A stretch of 64,000 nucleotides of DNA from Lewinellaceae bacterium (GTDB lineage: Bacteria; Bacteroidota; Bacteroidia; Chitinophagales; Saprospiraceae), in NCBI GenBank assembly GCA_020636255.1, contig JACJYE010000003.1, positions 1-64,000 on the forward strand. Reading direction: 5' to 3'. Below, piece by piece: positions 1-8,616 of the stretch (positions are counted from its first letter, which is position 1; every line of letters starts with the position of its first letter). The position numbers were made by a program, and so were the translations under genes. The notes below the pieces were generated by a model. The model made no database searches. It worked only from the letters and a program-made list of their open reading frames with translations, and had not been told where the DNA came from.

Positions 1-159
1 AAGAAAGCGACGCTGCAACAGATACTCGAAGCTGCCGGCCCGCGCTACAAAATGCACGACCCGGCCACCTGGGCCAACCAGGCCAAACTGGCGGCCAAAG
101 GCGAATGGGACAAACTCGCCAAACTCCAGGATGAACTCAAAGGGGGCAAAAAGTCGTAA
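1..159 (+). CDS. C-terminal end of an unrecognised protein (partial)
   Basis: The reading frame is open from the first base and stops at TAA 157-159, giving the last 52 residues of a protein whose start lies outside the window. The tail is hydrophilic and helical in character, rich in Lys, Ala and Gln, ending in KGGKKS. It contains no motif I can assign to a family, so no function is proposed. Codon use resembles that of neighbouring genes, which supports a genuine coding tail. The next gene follows on the same strand after about 96 bases with no obvious terminator between them. Confidence 0.6.
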   Translation, partial: KKATLQQILEAAGPRYKMHDPATWANQAKLAAKGEWDKLAKLQDELKGGKKS

Positions 160-255
160 GGCCTGATCTGTGGCCGCTATTCGCGAACGGGAGAACAGGC
201 GCTGTTTCCCTGTTTTCCTCTTTTATTATGTATAACCATTTAACCCTTAAGCATT

Positions 256-564
256 ATGATCAAGAAGCAATTCCTCAAGTCCAAGCCGGTTTGCAAAGCA
301 ACCTTCTCCCTGCCGCTGGAAGCGGCTCCGGAAGCCAAGACCGTTGCCCTGGTTGGTGACTTCAACAACTGGAACGTTGCCGAAGGTATTGAAATGAAAA
401 AGCAAAAAGGCGAATTCAAAGCCGTCGTTGAGCTGGAATCCGGCAAGGAATACCAGTTCCGTTATCTCGTAGACGGCCAGTCCTGGGTAAATGACTGGGC
501 TGCCGACGACTACATTTCTACGCCCTTCGGTGTAGACAATAGCGTGGTAAGCGCGCTGAACTGA
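256..564 (+). CDS. CBM48 / isoamylase N-terminal-like (AMPK glycogen-binding-like) domain protein
   Basis: This 102-residue protein is essentially one early-set immunoglobulin-like domain. The segment KTVALVGDFNNWN (about residues 28-40) is the typical signature of CBM48 and AMPK-beta glycogen-binding modules, where the Trp and Asn contact alpha-glucan chains. A later FRYLVDGQSWVND segment matches the second conserved strand-turn of the fold. There is no signal peptide, so it should be cytoplasmic. Stand-alone proteins of this kind are common in Bacteroidota; a role in binding glycogen-like polymers or regulating their enzymes is a family-based inference, since no glycogen gene is adjacent. 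The ATG at 256 is the first in frame. A hairpin just downstream separates it from the convergent CoA ligase gene. Confidence 0.8.
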   Translation: MIKKQFLKSKPVCKATFSLPLEAAPEAKTVALVGDFNNWNVAEGIEMKKQKGEFKAVVELESGKEYQFRYLVDGQSWVNDWAADDYISTPFGVDNSVVSALN

Positions 565-615
565 TCCGCTCCTTTCTCCTTGAAAGGTTTGGCACCATTA
601 TAATCCTTTGAAAGA

Positions 616-647
616 AAGGCGCCGGCGGCCCTACGCTGGCGCCTTTT
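616..647. terminator. Bidirectional intrinsic terminator between convergent genes
   Basis: An inverted repeat with arms AAGGCGCCGGC and GCTGGCGCCTT surrounds a short loop and is followed by TTTT on the plus strand, with an A-rich stretch before it. It lies between the CBM48-like gene (plus) and the PaaK-like gene (minus, stop at 649), where a shared terminator is expected. Confidence 0.7.
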
Positions 648-648
648 A

Positions 649-1989
649 TCATTTCCTCAGGTCCACCACCCGGCTCAGTTTACCCCCTTCGCTCCTCGGA
701 ATGCTGCCCGGCTCACAAAGGGTGATCTTCATACTCAGCCCGATGTTGTCTTTTATCTTTTTTGTCAGCTCGTGGTGCAGCGCATACAAGGCAGGGTTGT
801 TGGCGGAAGCTTCCGTCCATGGCCCCGACAATACCAGCTGGCGGTAAAAAACAGGCTCCAGCTCCACCTTCACTTCCACCCCATCCATCGCCCCCTCGCG
901 GCTGACGATCAGCTGGTAACTGGGAGATAGCTGCCCGAAAAAGCTGATCACGGCCTCTACCTGGGTATGGAACAGGTTGACGCCGCGAATGATGAGCATA
1001 TCGTCAGCCCTGCCCAATATGGTGCCCATTTTGATATGGGTGCGTTTCTCGGAATGCTCGTAATAGATATTGGTGATGTCGTTGGTCCAGTACCGCAACA
1101 AGGGCATAGCCTGTTTGGTAAGGGTCGTGAACACCAACACGCCGTAGGCCCCTTCGGGCACAGGCTCTCCGGTATCCTTGTCTACGATCTCGGGGAAAAA
1201 ATGGTCTTCCCAGATATAACTCCCCGTGCCTTTCTCTTCAAAATCCTCATTCGAAACACCGGGGCCGATGATCTCGCTCAGGCCATAGATGTTGATGGCA
1301 TTTACGCCGAGCCCTATCTCCACCTGTTGGCGGACGGCCTCTGTCCAGGGCTCTGCGCCCAGAATGGCGGTTCTCAGATTGAGCTTATCCAGGCCGATGC
1401 CCCGATGGCCCAGCTGTTCTGCCAGGGTTTGTGCATAGGAAGGAGTACAGGCTATGGCCTCTGGCTGAAAATCCTGCAACAGCATCAGCTGCCTGTCGGT
1501 CATGCCGCCCGATACGGGGATGACGGCCATGCCCAGAAGCTCGGCCCCATAATGCAGGCCCAGCCCTCCGGTGAACAGGCCATAGCCATAGGCGTTCTGA
1601 AGTTTCATGCCCGGCTGGCAACCGGCAGCCACCAGTGAACGGGCCACAACTTCGGAGAACACGGCAATGTCCTGGCGCGTATAACCTACGACCGTCGGTT
1701 TGCCCGTAGTGCCGCTGGAGGCATGGATGCGGATCACCTCCTGCTGCGGCACCGCAAAAAGGCCGAAGGGATAATAATCGCGCAAATGGAATTTTCTGGT
1801 GAAGGGCAGCTTGTGGAGGCTCTCCACGCCTTTGATGTCGGAGGGGCGAATACCTGCCTCATCCAGTTGCTTTCGATAAAAGGGCACCCGTTCGTAGAGG
1901 TAAGCGGTGAGGTTGCGCAAGCGCTCGCTCTGTAGTTGACGCAGCCGTGACAACGGCATGGTTTCGATGTCGGGATTGAAGTAGCGCAT
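649..1989 (-). CDS. paaK: Phenylacetate--CoA ligase family protein (PaaK-like)
   Basis: This is a 446-residue adenylate-forming enzyme of the length usual for PaaK. The ATP-binding P-loop SSGTTGKPTVVGYT is at residues 91-104, and a YGLSEIIGPG motif typical of the family is near 236-245. The N-terminus (ETMPLSRLRQLQSERL, then ERVPFYR) is also characteristic. The family activates phenylacetate, or a related aryl or acyl acid, with ATP and CoA in the cytoplasm. None of the paaABCDE ring-epoxidase genes is adjacent, so the true substrate is uncertain; Bacteroidota carry several paralogues. The start at 1989 gives MRYFNPDIE, the usual N-terminus. It stands alone on its strand, divergent from the aldolase gene. 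Confidence 0.88.
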   Translation of the reverse strand: MRYFNPDIETMPLSRLRQLQSERLRNLTAYLYERVPFYRKQLDEAGIRPSDIKGVESLHKLPFTRKFHLRDYYPFGLFAVPQQEVIRIHASSGTTGKPTVVGYTRQDIAVFSEVVARSLVAAGCQPGMKLQNAYGYGLFTGGLGLHYGAELLGMAVIPVSGGMTDRQLMLLQDFQPEAIACTPSYAQTLAEQLGHRGIGLDKLNLRTAILGAEPWTEAVRQQVEIGLGVNAINIYGLSEIIGPGVSNEDFEEKGTGSYIWEDHFFPEIVDKDTGEPVPEGAYGVLVFTTLTKQAMPLLRYWTNDITNIYYEHSEKRTHIKMGTILGRADDMLIIRGVNLFHTQVEAVISFFGQLSPSYQLIVSREGAMDGVEVKVELEPVFYRQLVLSGPWTEASANNPALYALHHELTKKIKDNIGLSMKITLCEPGSIPRSEGGKLSRVVDLRK

Positions 1990-2139
1990 GTGTTTTTGGT
2001 TAGGGCGTAATGATGATCAGTTCTGAGTTGCGGGCTTACAGCAACCCATGCCCCCGAATTTAACAAAAAAAGGCCGGCACGCATTTTTCGGGCGGAAAAA
2101 AATAAGCCTTAACTTTCCCTGAACCAAGCGATCTATCCC

Positions 2140-2904
2140 ATGCCTCAACTCCTGCGCCAAAAATGGGCGATGAACCGGCCCGCGCTCAACCTCTTCCTCA
2201 CTATCCCAGGCAGCTGGACGGCCGAGCTGATGGCCCATACGGGGTTCGACTGCCTGACGCTCGACCTGCAGCACGGCCTCATCAGCGCCGACAATGCGCT
2301 GGCCATGTTACAGGCCATTTCCACTACCCCTACCGTGCCGCTGGTGCGCCTGCCCTGGAACGAGCCCTCCGTGATCATGAAGATGCTGGATGCCGGCGCT
2401 GCCGGCCTTATCTGCCCCATGATCGATACTGCCGAGGAGGCTGCCCGCTTTGCCCGCGCCTGCCGGTACCCTCCTGAGGGTATACGCAGCTTCGGGCCCA
2501 TTCGCGCCAGCCTGCTGACGGAAGGCGACTATTTTCAGCAGGCCAACCGCAAGGTGCTGGCCTTCGCCATGATAGAAACGGCCTCTTCGCTTAATATGCT
2601 GGAGGCCATCGCCGCCACTCCCGGCCTCGACGGCCTGTTCGTCGGCCCTTTCGACCTCAGCGTTAGCCTCGGCCTGAAGCGCCTTGCCGATATCCACGAC
2701 CCTGCGCTGGCAGAAGCGCTGAAAAACGTGTTGGCCGCCTGCAGGCGCCACCAACTGGTGCCCGCTATCTATACCACATCTATCGCCAACGCCGCTGAAC
2801 TGGCCGCCATGGGCTTTCGCCTGATCTCCATCGGCGACGATACGGCCATACTGGCCGAAGGCGCCCAAAAGAAACTGGCGGAACTGAAGAAGGGTATCCC
2901 ATAA
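2140..2904 (+). CDS. HpcH/HpaI family aldolase (class II, metal-dependent)
   Basis: This 254-residue protein has the phosphoenolpyruvate/pyruvate-barrel signatures of the HpcH/HpaI aldolase/citrate lyase family. DLQHG carries the His45 that acts as base in HpaI, VPLVRLPWN carries Arg70, AMIET gives the metal-binding Glu (about 146) and GPFDLS gives the metal-binding Asp (about 172). Such enzymes reversibly cleave 4-hydroxy-2-oxo acids to pyruvate and an aldehyde; the physiological aldehyde cannot be read from sequence. No meta-cleavage pathway genes are adjacent. Transcription runs away from the CoA ligase gene, with about 150 bases between the two starts. The length is normal for the family. 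Confidence 0.88.
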   Translation: MPQLLRQKWAMNRPALNLFLTIPGSWTAELMAHTGFDCLTLDLQHGLISADNALAMLQAISTTPTVPLVRLPWNEPSVIMKMLDAGAAGLICPMIDTAEEAARFARACRYPPEGIRSFGPIRASLLTEGDYFQQANRKVLAFAMIETASSLNMLEAIAATPGLDGLFVGPFDLSVSLGLKRLADIHDPALAEALKNVLAACRRHQLVPAIYTTSIANAAELAAMGFRLISIGDDTAILAEGAQKKLAELKKGIP

Positions 2905-2935
2905 AAAAAACGGAGACAGGTTAAACCTGCCTCCG
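2902..2935 (-). terminator. Intrinsic terminator for the minus-strand FN3 gene
   Basis: A hairpin (CGGAGACAGGTT and AACCTGCCTCCG arms, 2911-2935) is preceded on the plus strand by eight A residues (2903-2910). Read on the minus strand this is a stem followed by U8, the standard intrinsic form, ending the transcript of the 3015-3992 gene. It overlaps the stop codon of the convergent aldolase gene. Confidence 0.75.
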
Positions 2936-3014
2936 CCGGTGGCAAAGCCACTCAAAGCAAGGGGGGAATCTTCCGGATCGCCCGGTAAGTTCTTTGTCTG
3001 GATCACATATTGCC

Positions 3015-3992
3015 CTACTGCCCACTGACGAGCAGCCGCCGGCTGCTGACATCGCGGCCCGATTGCACGGCCACCTGATAAAGCCCGGCCGGCAATGCCC
3101 CAACGGGCAGTTCAACAGAAGCACCGCCTTCGAACCCCTCCAGTTGACGGCTAGCCAGCGTGCGGCCCTGCATATCGGTAAGCAGGATATGCACTGCTGC
3201 CGGTTCAGCAAGCAGATCGAAATCCAGGATCACTTCGCTGTTGGGGCGCACAGGGTTGGGGTACAGGCGGAATGCAAGCTCCTGGGCCTCCCTTTGAAGC
3301 ACAACGGCAGCCGTACTGGCTGGAGCCGTAACGGGCGACGGCGACCCCGTCGGCGTGGAGAAGAAGGACCAGGTAGAATAATCGCTGTTGCCACCGCTGC
3401 ACCGGGCCTTCACCTTGAACTGATATTGCCCGCCCGGCATAAGGCCGATCACCATAATGGCCGTATCCATGCTGATGGCATCAAATTCATAGGCCACGGT
3501 GTTCTCATCATCTTCCACTTCAACTTCGTAACGCAGTGCACCCGGCACACTATTCCAGCTCAGCAGTGCCGATGTAGTGGTGATAGCGGAGGCCGCCAGC
3601 CCCTCGGGCACGCCACAGGAACCCGTAGGGTTGCCGCCGCCATTACCGCCGCCGCCCGAACCGGTAAGCGTAAAGAACACATTTCCCGACCAGTCGGACT
3701 TATCCCCACTGCAAATGGAGCGCACCTTGAATTTGTACAGTACGCCGGAAGACAGCCCTGTGGCCAGGTACCCATTGGTGTTAACGGTAAGTTCCACTTC
3801 GAAAACAGCGCCTTGTTCGGCTTCGATCTGCAGACGGTAGGCCGTCGCGCCGCTTACGGCTGCCCAGCTAAGCTCTACATCGCCATTAGAAAGAGGATTG
3901 GCGGCCAGAGCGCCGGGAATAGAACAGGCCAGTATAGGGCTGAGCAGGCCGGCGGCGAAAAACATCAGGGTGATGAGGGTCAACTTTTTCAT
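3015..3992 (-). CDS. Secreted fibronectin type III protein with T9SS C-terminal sorting domain
   Basis: The 325-residue product begins with a signal peptide (MKKLTLITLMFFAAGLLSPI, cleavage near residues 22-30). Two fibronectin type III modules follow, each starting with a Cys-Ser/Gly-Val-Pro turn and containing a YRLQIE or YEVEVE strand. They are separated by a Gly/Asn-rich linker around the GGGGNGGGN run. The last 80 residues form a type A T9SS sorting domain: LYPNP, a TDMQGR strand turn, and LPAGLYQVAV near the end. The protein should therefore be exported by Sec, carried across the outer membrane by T9SS and attached to the cell surface or released. No catalytic residues are visible; an adhesive or binding role is inference. 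Confidence 0.85.
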   Translation of the reverse strand: MKKLTLITLMFFAAGLLSPILACSIPGALAANPLSNGDVELSWAAVSGATAYRLQIEAEQGAVFEVELTVNTNGYLATGLSSGVLYKFKVRSICSGDKSDWSGNVFFTLTGSGGGGNGGGNPTGSCGVPEGLAASAITTTSALLSWNSVPGALRYEVEVEDDENTVAYEFDAISMDTAIMVIGLMPGGQYQFKVKARCSGGNSDYSTWSFFSTPTGSPSPVTAPASTAAVVLQREAQELAFRLYPNPVRPNSEVILDFDLLAEPAAVHILLTDMQGRTLASRQLEGFEGGASVELPVGALPAGLYQVAVQSGRDVSSRRLLVSGQ

Positions 3993-4119
3993 AGCTTTAC
4001 ATTTTAGGAGTTTGTGTGAATAACTGGTTTTGATTTATATGACAAGTATACGCCGGCCAGGCAGTTACCCGCCAATAATAGATGCTGAAGAAGGAAAAAG
4101 GGATGCCGAACGGGAAGTA

Positions 4120-6297
4120 TCAGGGCAAAGCGAAGGCCACGTACCGGCTGCCTGACTTGCTGCCGATCTTGCCGCCGCCGCAGGCGATCACGATGTACTG
4201 CCGGCCGTCGATGCTGTATACCGCGGGAGTGGCATACCCCGCTGCAGGCAGTTCCGCTTCCCACAATACCCTGCCATTGGTTTTGTCGAACGCCCTGATC
4301 TTTTCGTCTTTTGTCGCGGCTATGAACACCAGCCCGCCAGCGGTCACCACCGGGCCGCCATAGTTTTCGGTGCCCGTGGGCGGAATACCTCTGGCCGTGA
4401 GCTCCGGGTATTCACCGAGCGGTACTTTCCACAGCAACCTCCCGCTATTGAGATCAACCGCATTGAGGGTACCCCAGGGAGGGGTGATGCCCGGGTAACC
4501 GTCGTCATCGAGAAATCGGTGATAACCGGTCATAATATAGGGTGGCAATTCAGCTGTTCCGCCTCCCGGCACAGGCGCCGGCTCCCGAACGGGAAGGCCG
4601 GTTTCCTTCCTGCCCAGCAGGAAATCCAGCAGAGCGGCCTTTTCTTCAGCACTTATCTGCGGAAATGCCGGCATCATGTTCCTGCCATTGTCGATAATGG
4701 CCCTGATGTCCGGCTCTTTGTATCTTTTCCCGATCCCCGCCAGGGCGGGGAAGGCATCGCCGAAACCCTGCCGTTCCGCTCCATGGCAGGCCATGCAGTG
4801 CTGCATGTAGGTAAATTGCCCCCGGCTGATCGGCTGTGCCGCCTCCGCTTCCGGCCGGTCAACCATCGTCAGTGACCAGGGGAGCTCACTGGAGTTGACA
4901 TAAAGTATCTGTGTGGCAGGGTCGACGGCGGCACCGCCCCATTCACCGCCGCCGTCGAAGCCGGGGAATATCCACACGCCACCTTTTGACGGTGGGGTAA
5001 ACGGCTCCCTGGATTGCACCTTTCTGTAGCGCTCCAGCATATAGGCATGCGTCTCGGGGCTGAGCTGCGTCAGATCCCCGGGGCCGAAGCGCTGGCGTGC
5101 GAAGGGTTCCGGGAGGGTGGGGGCCGGCTGCGCAGGCCAGGGGGCCTCTCCCGGCAACGCCTGCGTAGGAACCGGCCGTTCTTCAATGGGGAACAAGGGC
5201 TTGCCGTTCACCCTGTCGAACAGGAAGACGTAACCGTGTTTCGTGATCTGTGCTACCGCATCGACGGCCCTGCCGTCGTGGTGTACGGTAATGAGGTTAG
5301 GCGTTGCAGGCAGGTCGCGGTCCCAAAGATCGTGGTGTACTACCTGGTAATGCCAGATGTATTTGCCGGTAGCGGCATCGAGGGCCAGCAGGCTATTGGC
5401 GAAAAGGTTTTGCCCTTTGCGGCGCCCTCCCCAGAAATCGGGCGATGCGGAACCCGTCGGCACATAAACGATGCCCCGCTCTTCATCGAGGGCCATGCCT
5501 GCCCAGTTGTTGGCGCCGCCGGCCCTTTTCCAGGCTTCGGGATCATCCCAGCTGTCATAGCCCAGCTCACCGGGGTGGGGTATGGTGTGAAATATCCAGC
5601 GGCGCTCGCCGGTACGGGCATCGAAAGCACGGATATGCCCCGGCAGGGCGCCGGCATCTTCCGACAGGCGCATGCCAACGATGAGCATATCCTTATAGAT
5701 GATACCAGGTGAGGTACCCACCGCATAGGCGCCTGACAGATCGCGATCGGCGTCCAGTTTTTCCCGCAGGTCGATATATCCACCCCCGCCGAAGCCTGTC
5801 ACCATCGTACCCTTTTCCGCATCGACGCAATACAGCCGGGGCCCGACGCTGTAAAAGATACGCTTGTCGCCACCCTGTTCATCCTGCCAGTAAGTGGCGC
5901 CCCGGCTGATCTGGTAAACAGCTTCCGGCGTTCTCACCTGCCCACCGGCAGTGTAGGGGCCGAAAACCCAAAGGGGCTCGCCGGTAGCGGCATTGAGCGC
6001 AAACAGCCTGGATTGAGGGGATGTGCCGTATAAAACCCCATCCACGACGATCGGGTTGCACTGTATCTGCGAGCGGTTATCCGGGCTTTTATCGCCTGTG
6101 TCGTATTCCCAGGCCCGTTGCAACTGGCGCACATTTTCCGTATTGGCCTGCCGGTTGGAAGAGTAGCGGATGCCCGCTTTCGACCCTGCATACACGGGCC
6201 AGCCACTAAAATCGCCTTCCGGAGGCGGCGCGTCATGTTGGCAGGACAAGGCCAGTAGCAGCGCCAGGCCGGCAATGAGGTAGGAATATCTCGTCAT
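4120..6297 (-). CDS. PQQ-dependent dehydrogenase lipoprotein with inserted cytochrome c domain
   Basis: This 725-residue quinoprotein has a lipoprotein signal peptide with lipobox LALSC (Cys at about residue 19). The propeller is built from repeats such as LFALNAATGEPLWVFGP and IRAFDKTNGRVLWEAEL, characteristic of PQQ enzymes of the membrane glucose/alcohol dehydrogenase type. A c-type heme site CMACH lies at residues 501-505, with a candidate axial Met in the MMPAFPQ segment about 40 residues later. Propeller sequence resumes afterwards, so the cytochrome is an insertion rather than a tail. It would oxidise a sugar or alcohol in the periplasm and pass electrons from PQQ through heme to the respiratory chain. 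The substrate is not predictable, and no PQQ biosynthesis genes are in view. Confidence 0.88.
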   Translation of the reverse strand: MTRYSYLIAGLALLLALSCQHDAPPPEGDFSGWPVYAGSKAGIRYSSNRQANTENVRQLQRAWEYDTGDKSPDNRSQIQCNPIVVDGVLYGTSPQSRLFALNAATGEPLWVFGPYTAGGQVRTPEAVYQISRGATYWQDEQGGDKRIFYSVGPRLYCVDAEKGTMVTGFGGGGYIDLREKLDADRDLSGAYAVGTSPGIIYKDMLIVGMRLSEDAGALPGHIRAFDARTGERRWIFHTIPHPGELGYDSWDDPEAWKRAGGANNWAGMALDEERGIVYVPTGSASPDFWGGRRKGQNLFANSLLALDAATGKYIWHYQVVHHDLWDRDLPATPNLITVHHDGRAVDAVAQITKHGYVFLFDRVNGKPLFPIEERPVPTQALPGEAPWPAQPAPTLPEPFARQRFGPGDLTQLSPETHAYMLERYRKVQSREPFTPPSKGGVWIFPGFDGGGEWGGAAVDPATQILYVNSSELPWSLTMVDRPEAEAAQPISRGQFTYMQHCMACHGAERQGFGDAFPALAGIGKRYKEPDIRAIIDNGRNMMPAFPQISAEEKAALLDFLLGRKETGLPVREPAPVPGGGTAELPPYIMTGYHRFLDDDGYPGITPPWGTLNAVDLNSGRLLWKVPLGEYPELTARGIPPTGTENYGGPVVTAGGLVFIAATKDEKIRAFDKTNGRVLWEAELPAAGYATPAVYSIDGRQYIVIACGGGKIGSKSGSRYVAFALP

Positions 6298-6315
6298 AAG
6301 CGTGGAATTTGCCTT

Positions 6316-6370
6316 AGAGCTTGTTTGGAGGCCGCTTTTCGCTATAAAAAGCGGCCTTCAAACAAGCTCT
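6316..6370. repeat. Dispersed palindromic repeat, copy 1 (AGAGCTTGTTTGG type)
   Basis: Two 24-base arms, AGAGCTTGTTTGGAGGCC-GCTTTT and its near-perfect reverse complement, flank a 7-base loop. It lies between the stop of the HAD-GNAT gene and the start of the PQQ dehydrogenase, both on the minus strand. Related palindromes occur at 16297-16359 and 59001-59051, and a half-site at 8411-8425. There is no U-tract, so it is not a classical terminator. Confidence 0.75.
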
Positions 6371-6411
6371 TACAAAATGGCAAAAAGCGCAAGAATGCCC
6401 AAGCTTCGCGC

Positions 6412-7662
6412 CTATTCTCCAGCGAGGATGCCGAAAGTCAGCAGGTTCAGCACCTTACCGTTTTTCATTACCGCCTCCCGGGCGTTACCTTCAAGCCTGA
6501 AGCCGGCCTTTTCCAGTACGCGGCGCGATGCGCCATTGTTGGAAAAAACGCGGGCGAAAACGCGGTGCAGCTTCAGGTCGGAAAAAGCGTGTTGCACCAT
6601 TTTTCCGACTGCCGAAGTGGCGATGCCGCGCCCCCAGAACTCCTCTCCCAACCAGTACCCAAGCTCGGCGGATATGCTGTACACATCAGGCTGGAAGATG
6701 AGCCCAATAGAGCCCACGGCCTGCCCTTCCACATCAATAGCGAAGATGGATTCCATATCTGCGTTCAGGGTGTAATCGATGAAAGCCCTGGCGTCTTGTG
6801 CGGTATAGGGGTGCGGGAACCGGTCCTGAAGCCGGGTGGCGATATTGGCATTGTTGGCGTAGCGCGCCACATGGGGGATATCGGTGTGGGAAAAGCGCCG
6901 CAGGTGAAAACCATCGCCTGCGATGAGCACTTCCACATCTTCCAGTGCGGGGCGTTGCCCGGGGTTGAGCAGGCGGATGAGTTGGCGGAGATTGCCGATC
7001 TCGTCGTAATCGTGTCCCTCCATCTGATGGGATGCCACCTGTTCGTGCACCCATGAAATGTGGTAGGGGACGTGCACCGCTTTGCCCCCCAGCCTGCAGA
7101 TGGGCAGGATGTCGGACTTGAGCGAGTTGCCGACCATCAGCACCTGGGAAAGGCTAATGCCGTGGCGCTGAAATACGCGCCGGTAGGTGTCCTCATCCTT
7201 TTCTGAAACGACCTCGATATGCCTAAACCGGCCGGCCAGCCCGGAACGGGCGGCCTTACTTTCCTGGTCGAACAGGTCGCCTTTGGTAATGATCATCAAT
7301 TCGTAATAAGGGGCGAGCGCTTCTATCGTTTCCTCTACCCCGTCCAGCAGTTCGATGGGGTGTTCCAGCATCTCCTTACCCATCCCGATGATCTGCTGGG
7401 CCGTACGCCCGTCCATTTTTCCGTTGGTGAGCTGTATTGCCGTTTCGATCATCGAGAGGGTGAAGCCTTTTACGCCATACCCGAACAGGTGCAGGTTGTT
7501 ACGCTCGGTAGCATACAGTTGCTCGTCGAATATTTCGGGGGCCACATAAGGGGCCAGCAGGGCCTTCAGCCTCTCCTGCGTCTGCTGAAAGATGGGTTCG
7601 TTCACCCACAGCGTGTCATCGGCATCGAAGGCTATAGTACGTATGTTTCGGTATTTTTCCAT
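6412..7662 (-). CDS. HAD-family hydrolase fused to a GNAT N-acetyltransferase
   Basis: With the start at 7662 (MEKYRNIRT) the product has 416 residues. A more upstream in-frame ATG at 7746 would add 28 non-conserved residues and overlap the preceding gene, so it was not chosen. The N-terminal half is a HAD phosphatase: AFDADDTLW supplies the nucleophile D13 and D15, MIITKGD the motif II threonine, and MVGNSLKSDI the motif IV acidic region, resembling YjjG-type nucleotidases. From about residue 240 a RimJ/RimL-like GNAT domain follows, with GYWLGEEFWGRGIAT as the acetyl-CoA site and NNGASRRVLEKAGF as the conserved end. The combination suggests a metabolite repair or modification enzyme, but the substrates are unknown. 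The adjacent upstream gene is another GNAT. Confidence 0.82.
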   Translation of the reverse strand: MEKYRNIRTIAFDADDTLWVNEPIFQQTQERLKALLAPYVAPEIFDEQLYATERNNLHLFGYGVKGFTLSMIETAIQLTNGKMDGRTAQQIIGMGKEMLEHPIELLDGVEETIEALAPYYELMIITKGDLFDQESKAARSGLAGRFRHIEVVSEKDEDTYRRVFQRHGISLSQVLMVGNSLKSDILPICRLGGKAVHVPYHISWVHEQVASHQMEGHDYDEIGNLRQLIRLLNPGQRPALEDVEVLIAGDGFHLRRFSHTDIPHVARYANNANIATRLQDRFPHPYTAQDARAFIDYTLNADMESIFAIDVEGQAVGSIGLIFQPDVYSISAELGYWLGEEFWGRGIATSAVGKMVQHAFSDLKLHRVFARVFSNNGASRRVLEKAGFRLEGNAREAVMKNGKVLNLLTFGILAGE

Positions 7663-7675
7663 ATTCAGTGGCTTT

Positions 7676-8200
7676 TCAATCGGCCGGAGTATGCCGCTTC
7701 TCCTTTTCACCCACAAAATACAACCCCGGGTGTTTTTCAAAATCAAATTCTTTCCAAAACCGGAGGCCTATCTTCTCCAGGACGCGAACGGAGGCCTTAT
7801 TGTCTTTCATGGCCCGGCCCACGATCCTGTCCAGGCCCAGGGGGCCGAAGCCGTAGTCCAGGCATGCCCTGGCAGCTTCTGTAGCATACCCCTGCCCCCA
7901 GTAACGGGGAAAAAAGCGAAACCCGATATCCGTTTCCTGCAGTTCGGGCGAGTATTTAAGGCCGCACCAGCCGATCCACTGCCCCGAAGGTTTCAGTAGT
8001 ACAGCCCAACGGCCGTAGCCATACTGCTCGTACTGGTTATAGGCTTCCAGAAATTGCCTGGCGGCCTCCACCGATTCGAATGGCAGGTCGCCGGTATAAC
8101 GGATGGTTTCCGGGGCGTTGTTGAGTTCGAAAAAATGGCGTGCGTCCGTAACGGCGAACGCTCTAAGCCAAAGCCGGCTTGTTTCCAGGATGGCATCCAT
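7676..8200 (-). CDS. GNAT family N-acetyltransferase (RimJ/RimL-like)
   Basis: This 174-residue protein is a single GNAT domain. It begins LETSRLWLRAFAVTDARHFF, typical of the RimJ/RimL/Acetyltransf_3 group. The acetyl-CoA pyrophosphate loop is RYWGQGYATEAARA, and the C-terminal KDNKASVRVLEKIGLRF is the usual closing motif. It probably acetylates an amino group of a protein terminus or small molecule in the cytoplasm. The gene ends 13 bases before the preferred start of the HAD-GNAT gene on the same strand, so the two are probably co-transcribed. Their GNAT domains are related but clearly diverged. Confidence 0.85.
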   Translation of the reverse strand: MDAILETSRLWLRAFAVTDARHFFELNNAPETIRYTGDLPFESVEAARQFLEAYNQYEQYGYGRWAVLLKPSGQWIGWCGLKYSPELQETDIGFRFFPRYWGQGYATEAARACLDYGFGPLGLDRIVGRAMKDNKASVRVLEKIGLRFWKEFDFEKHPGLYFVGEKEKRHTPAD

Positions 8201-8616
8201 CGATTATTTTTTTCTGCAACATAGGAAAAGCGGGAAAGATTCCCTGTGCGTTACAGGGATCCGCCACAACCTGAAAGATAAGGGAAAGAAAAAAAGAAAA
8301 GAGCAGCCGGGTTCAATGCCGTAGCAATTGGGATTGTCATGTCAAACGAAGCAAAATCGGGAAAATACTACTCCCGGCTGCCTGTAAGGAGTTGGGTTTG
8401 GGAAAAACCCTTAGAGCTTGTTTGGGATCTCTTTGTTCGCAGGGCTTTGCACTTGGACAGATAAATAGCAGACCCGTTTAACGGGCATTCTGCTGCCTGC
8501 CTGTTTTTTTTCCACCGTCGCTAAAAATGTGCGCGGAAAAGCAGTAAGCCGGCCCTATGCCGGGATTGCGAAAAGGGGCTTCCAGGCTGCTTCTGCCCGG
8601 AGGGGCCTCTTTTCAC

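Noticed and set aside
2994..4007. 337-codon plus-strand frame opposite the FN3/T9SS gene
   Set aside because: The minus-strand frame has a signal peptide, FN3 modules, sorting domain and terminator; the plus frame has none of these.
7663..7746. Upstream start at 7746 for the HAD-GNAT gene
   Set aside because: The extra 28 residues overlap the preceding GNAT gene and do not fit a HAD N-terminus, whereas the DxD motif lies at residue 13 when starting from 7662.
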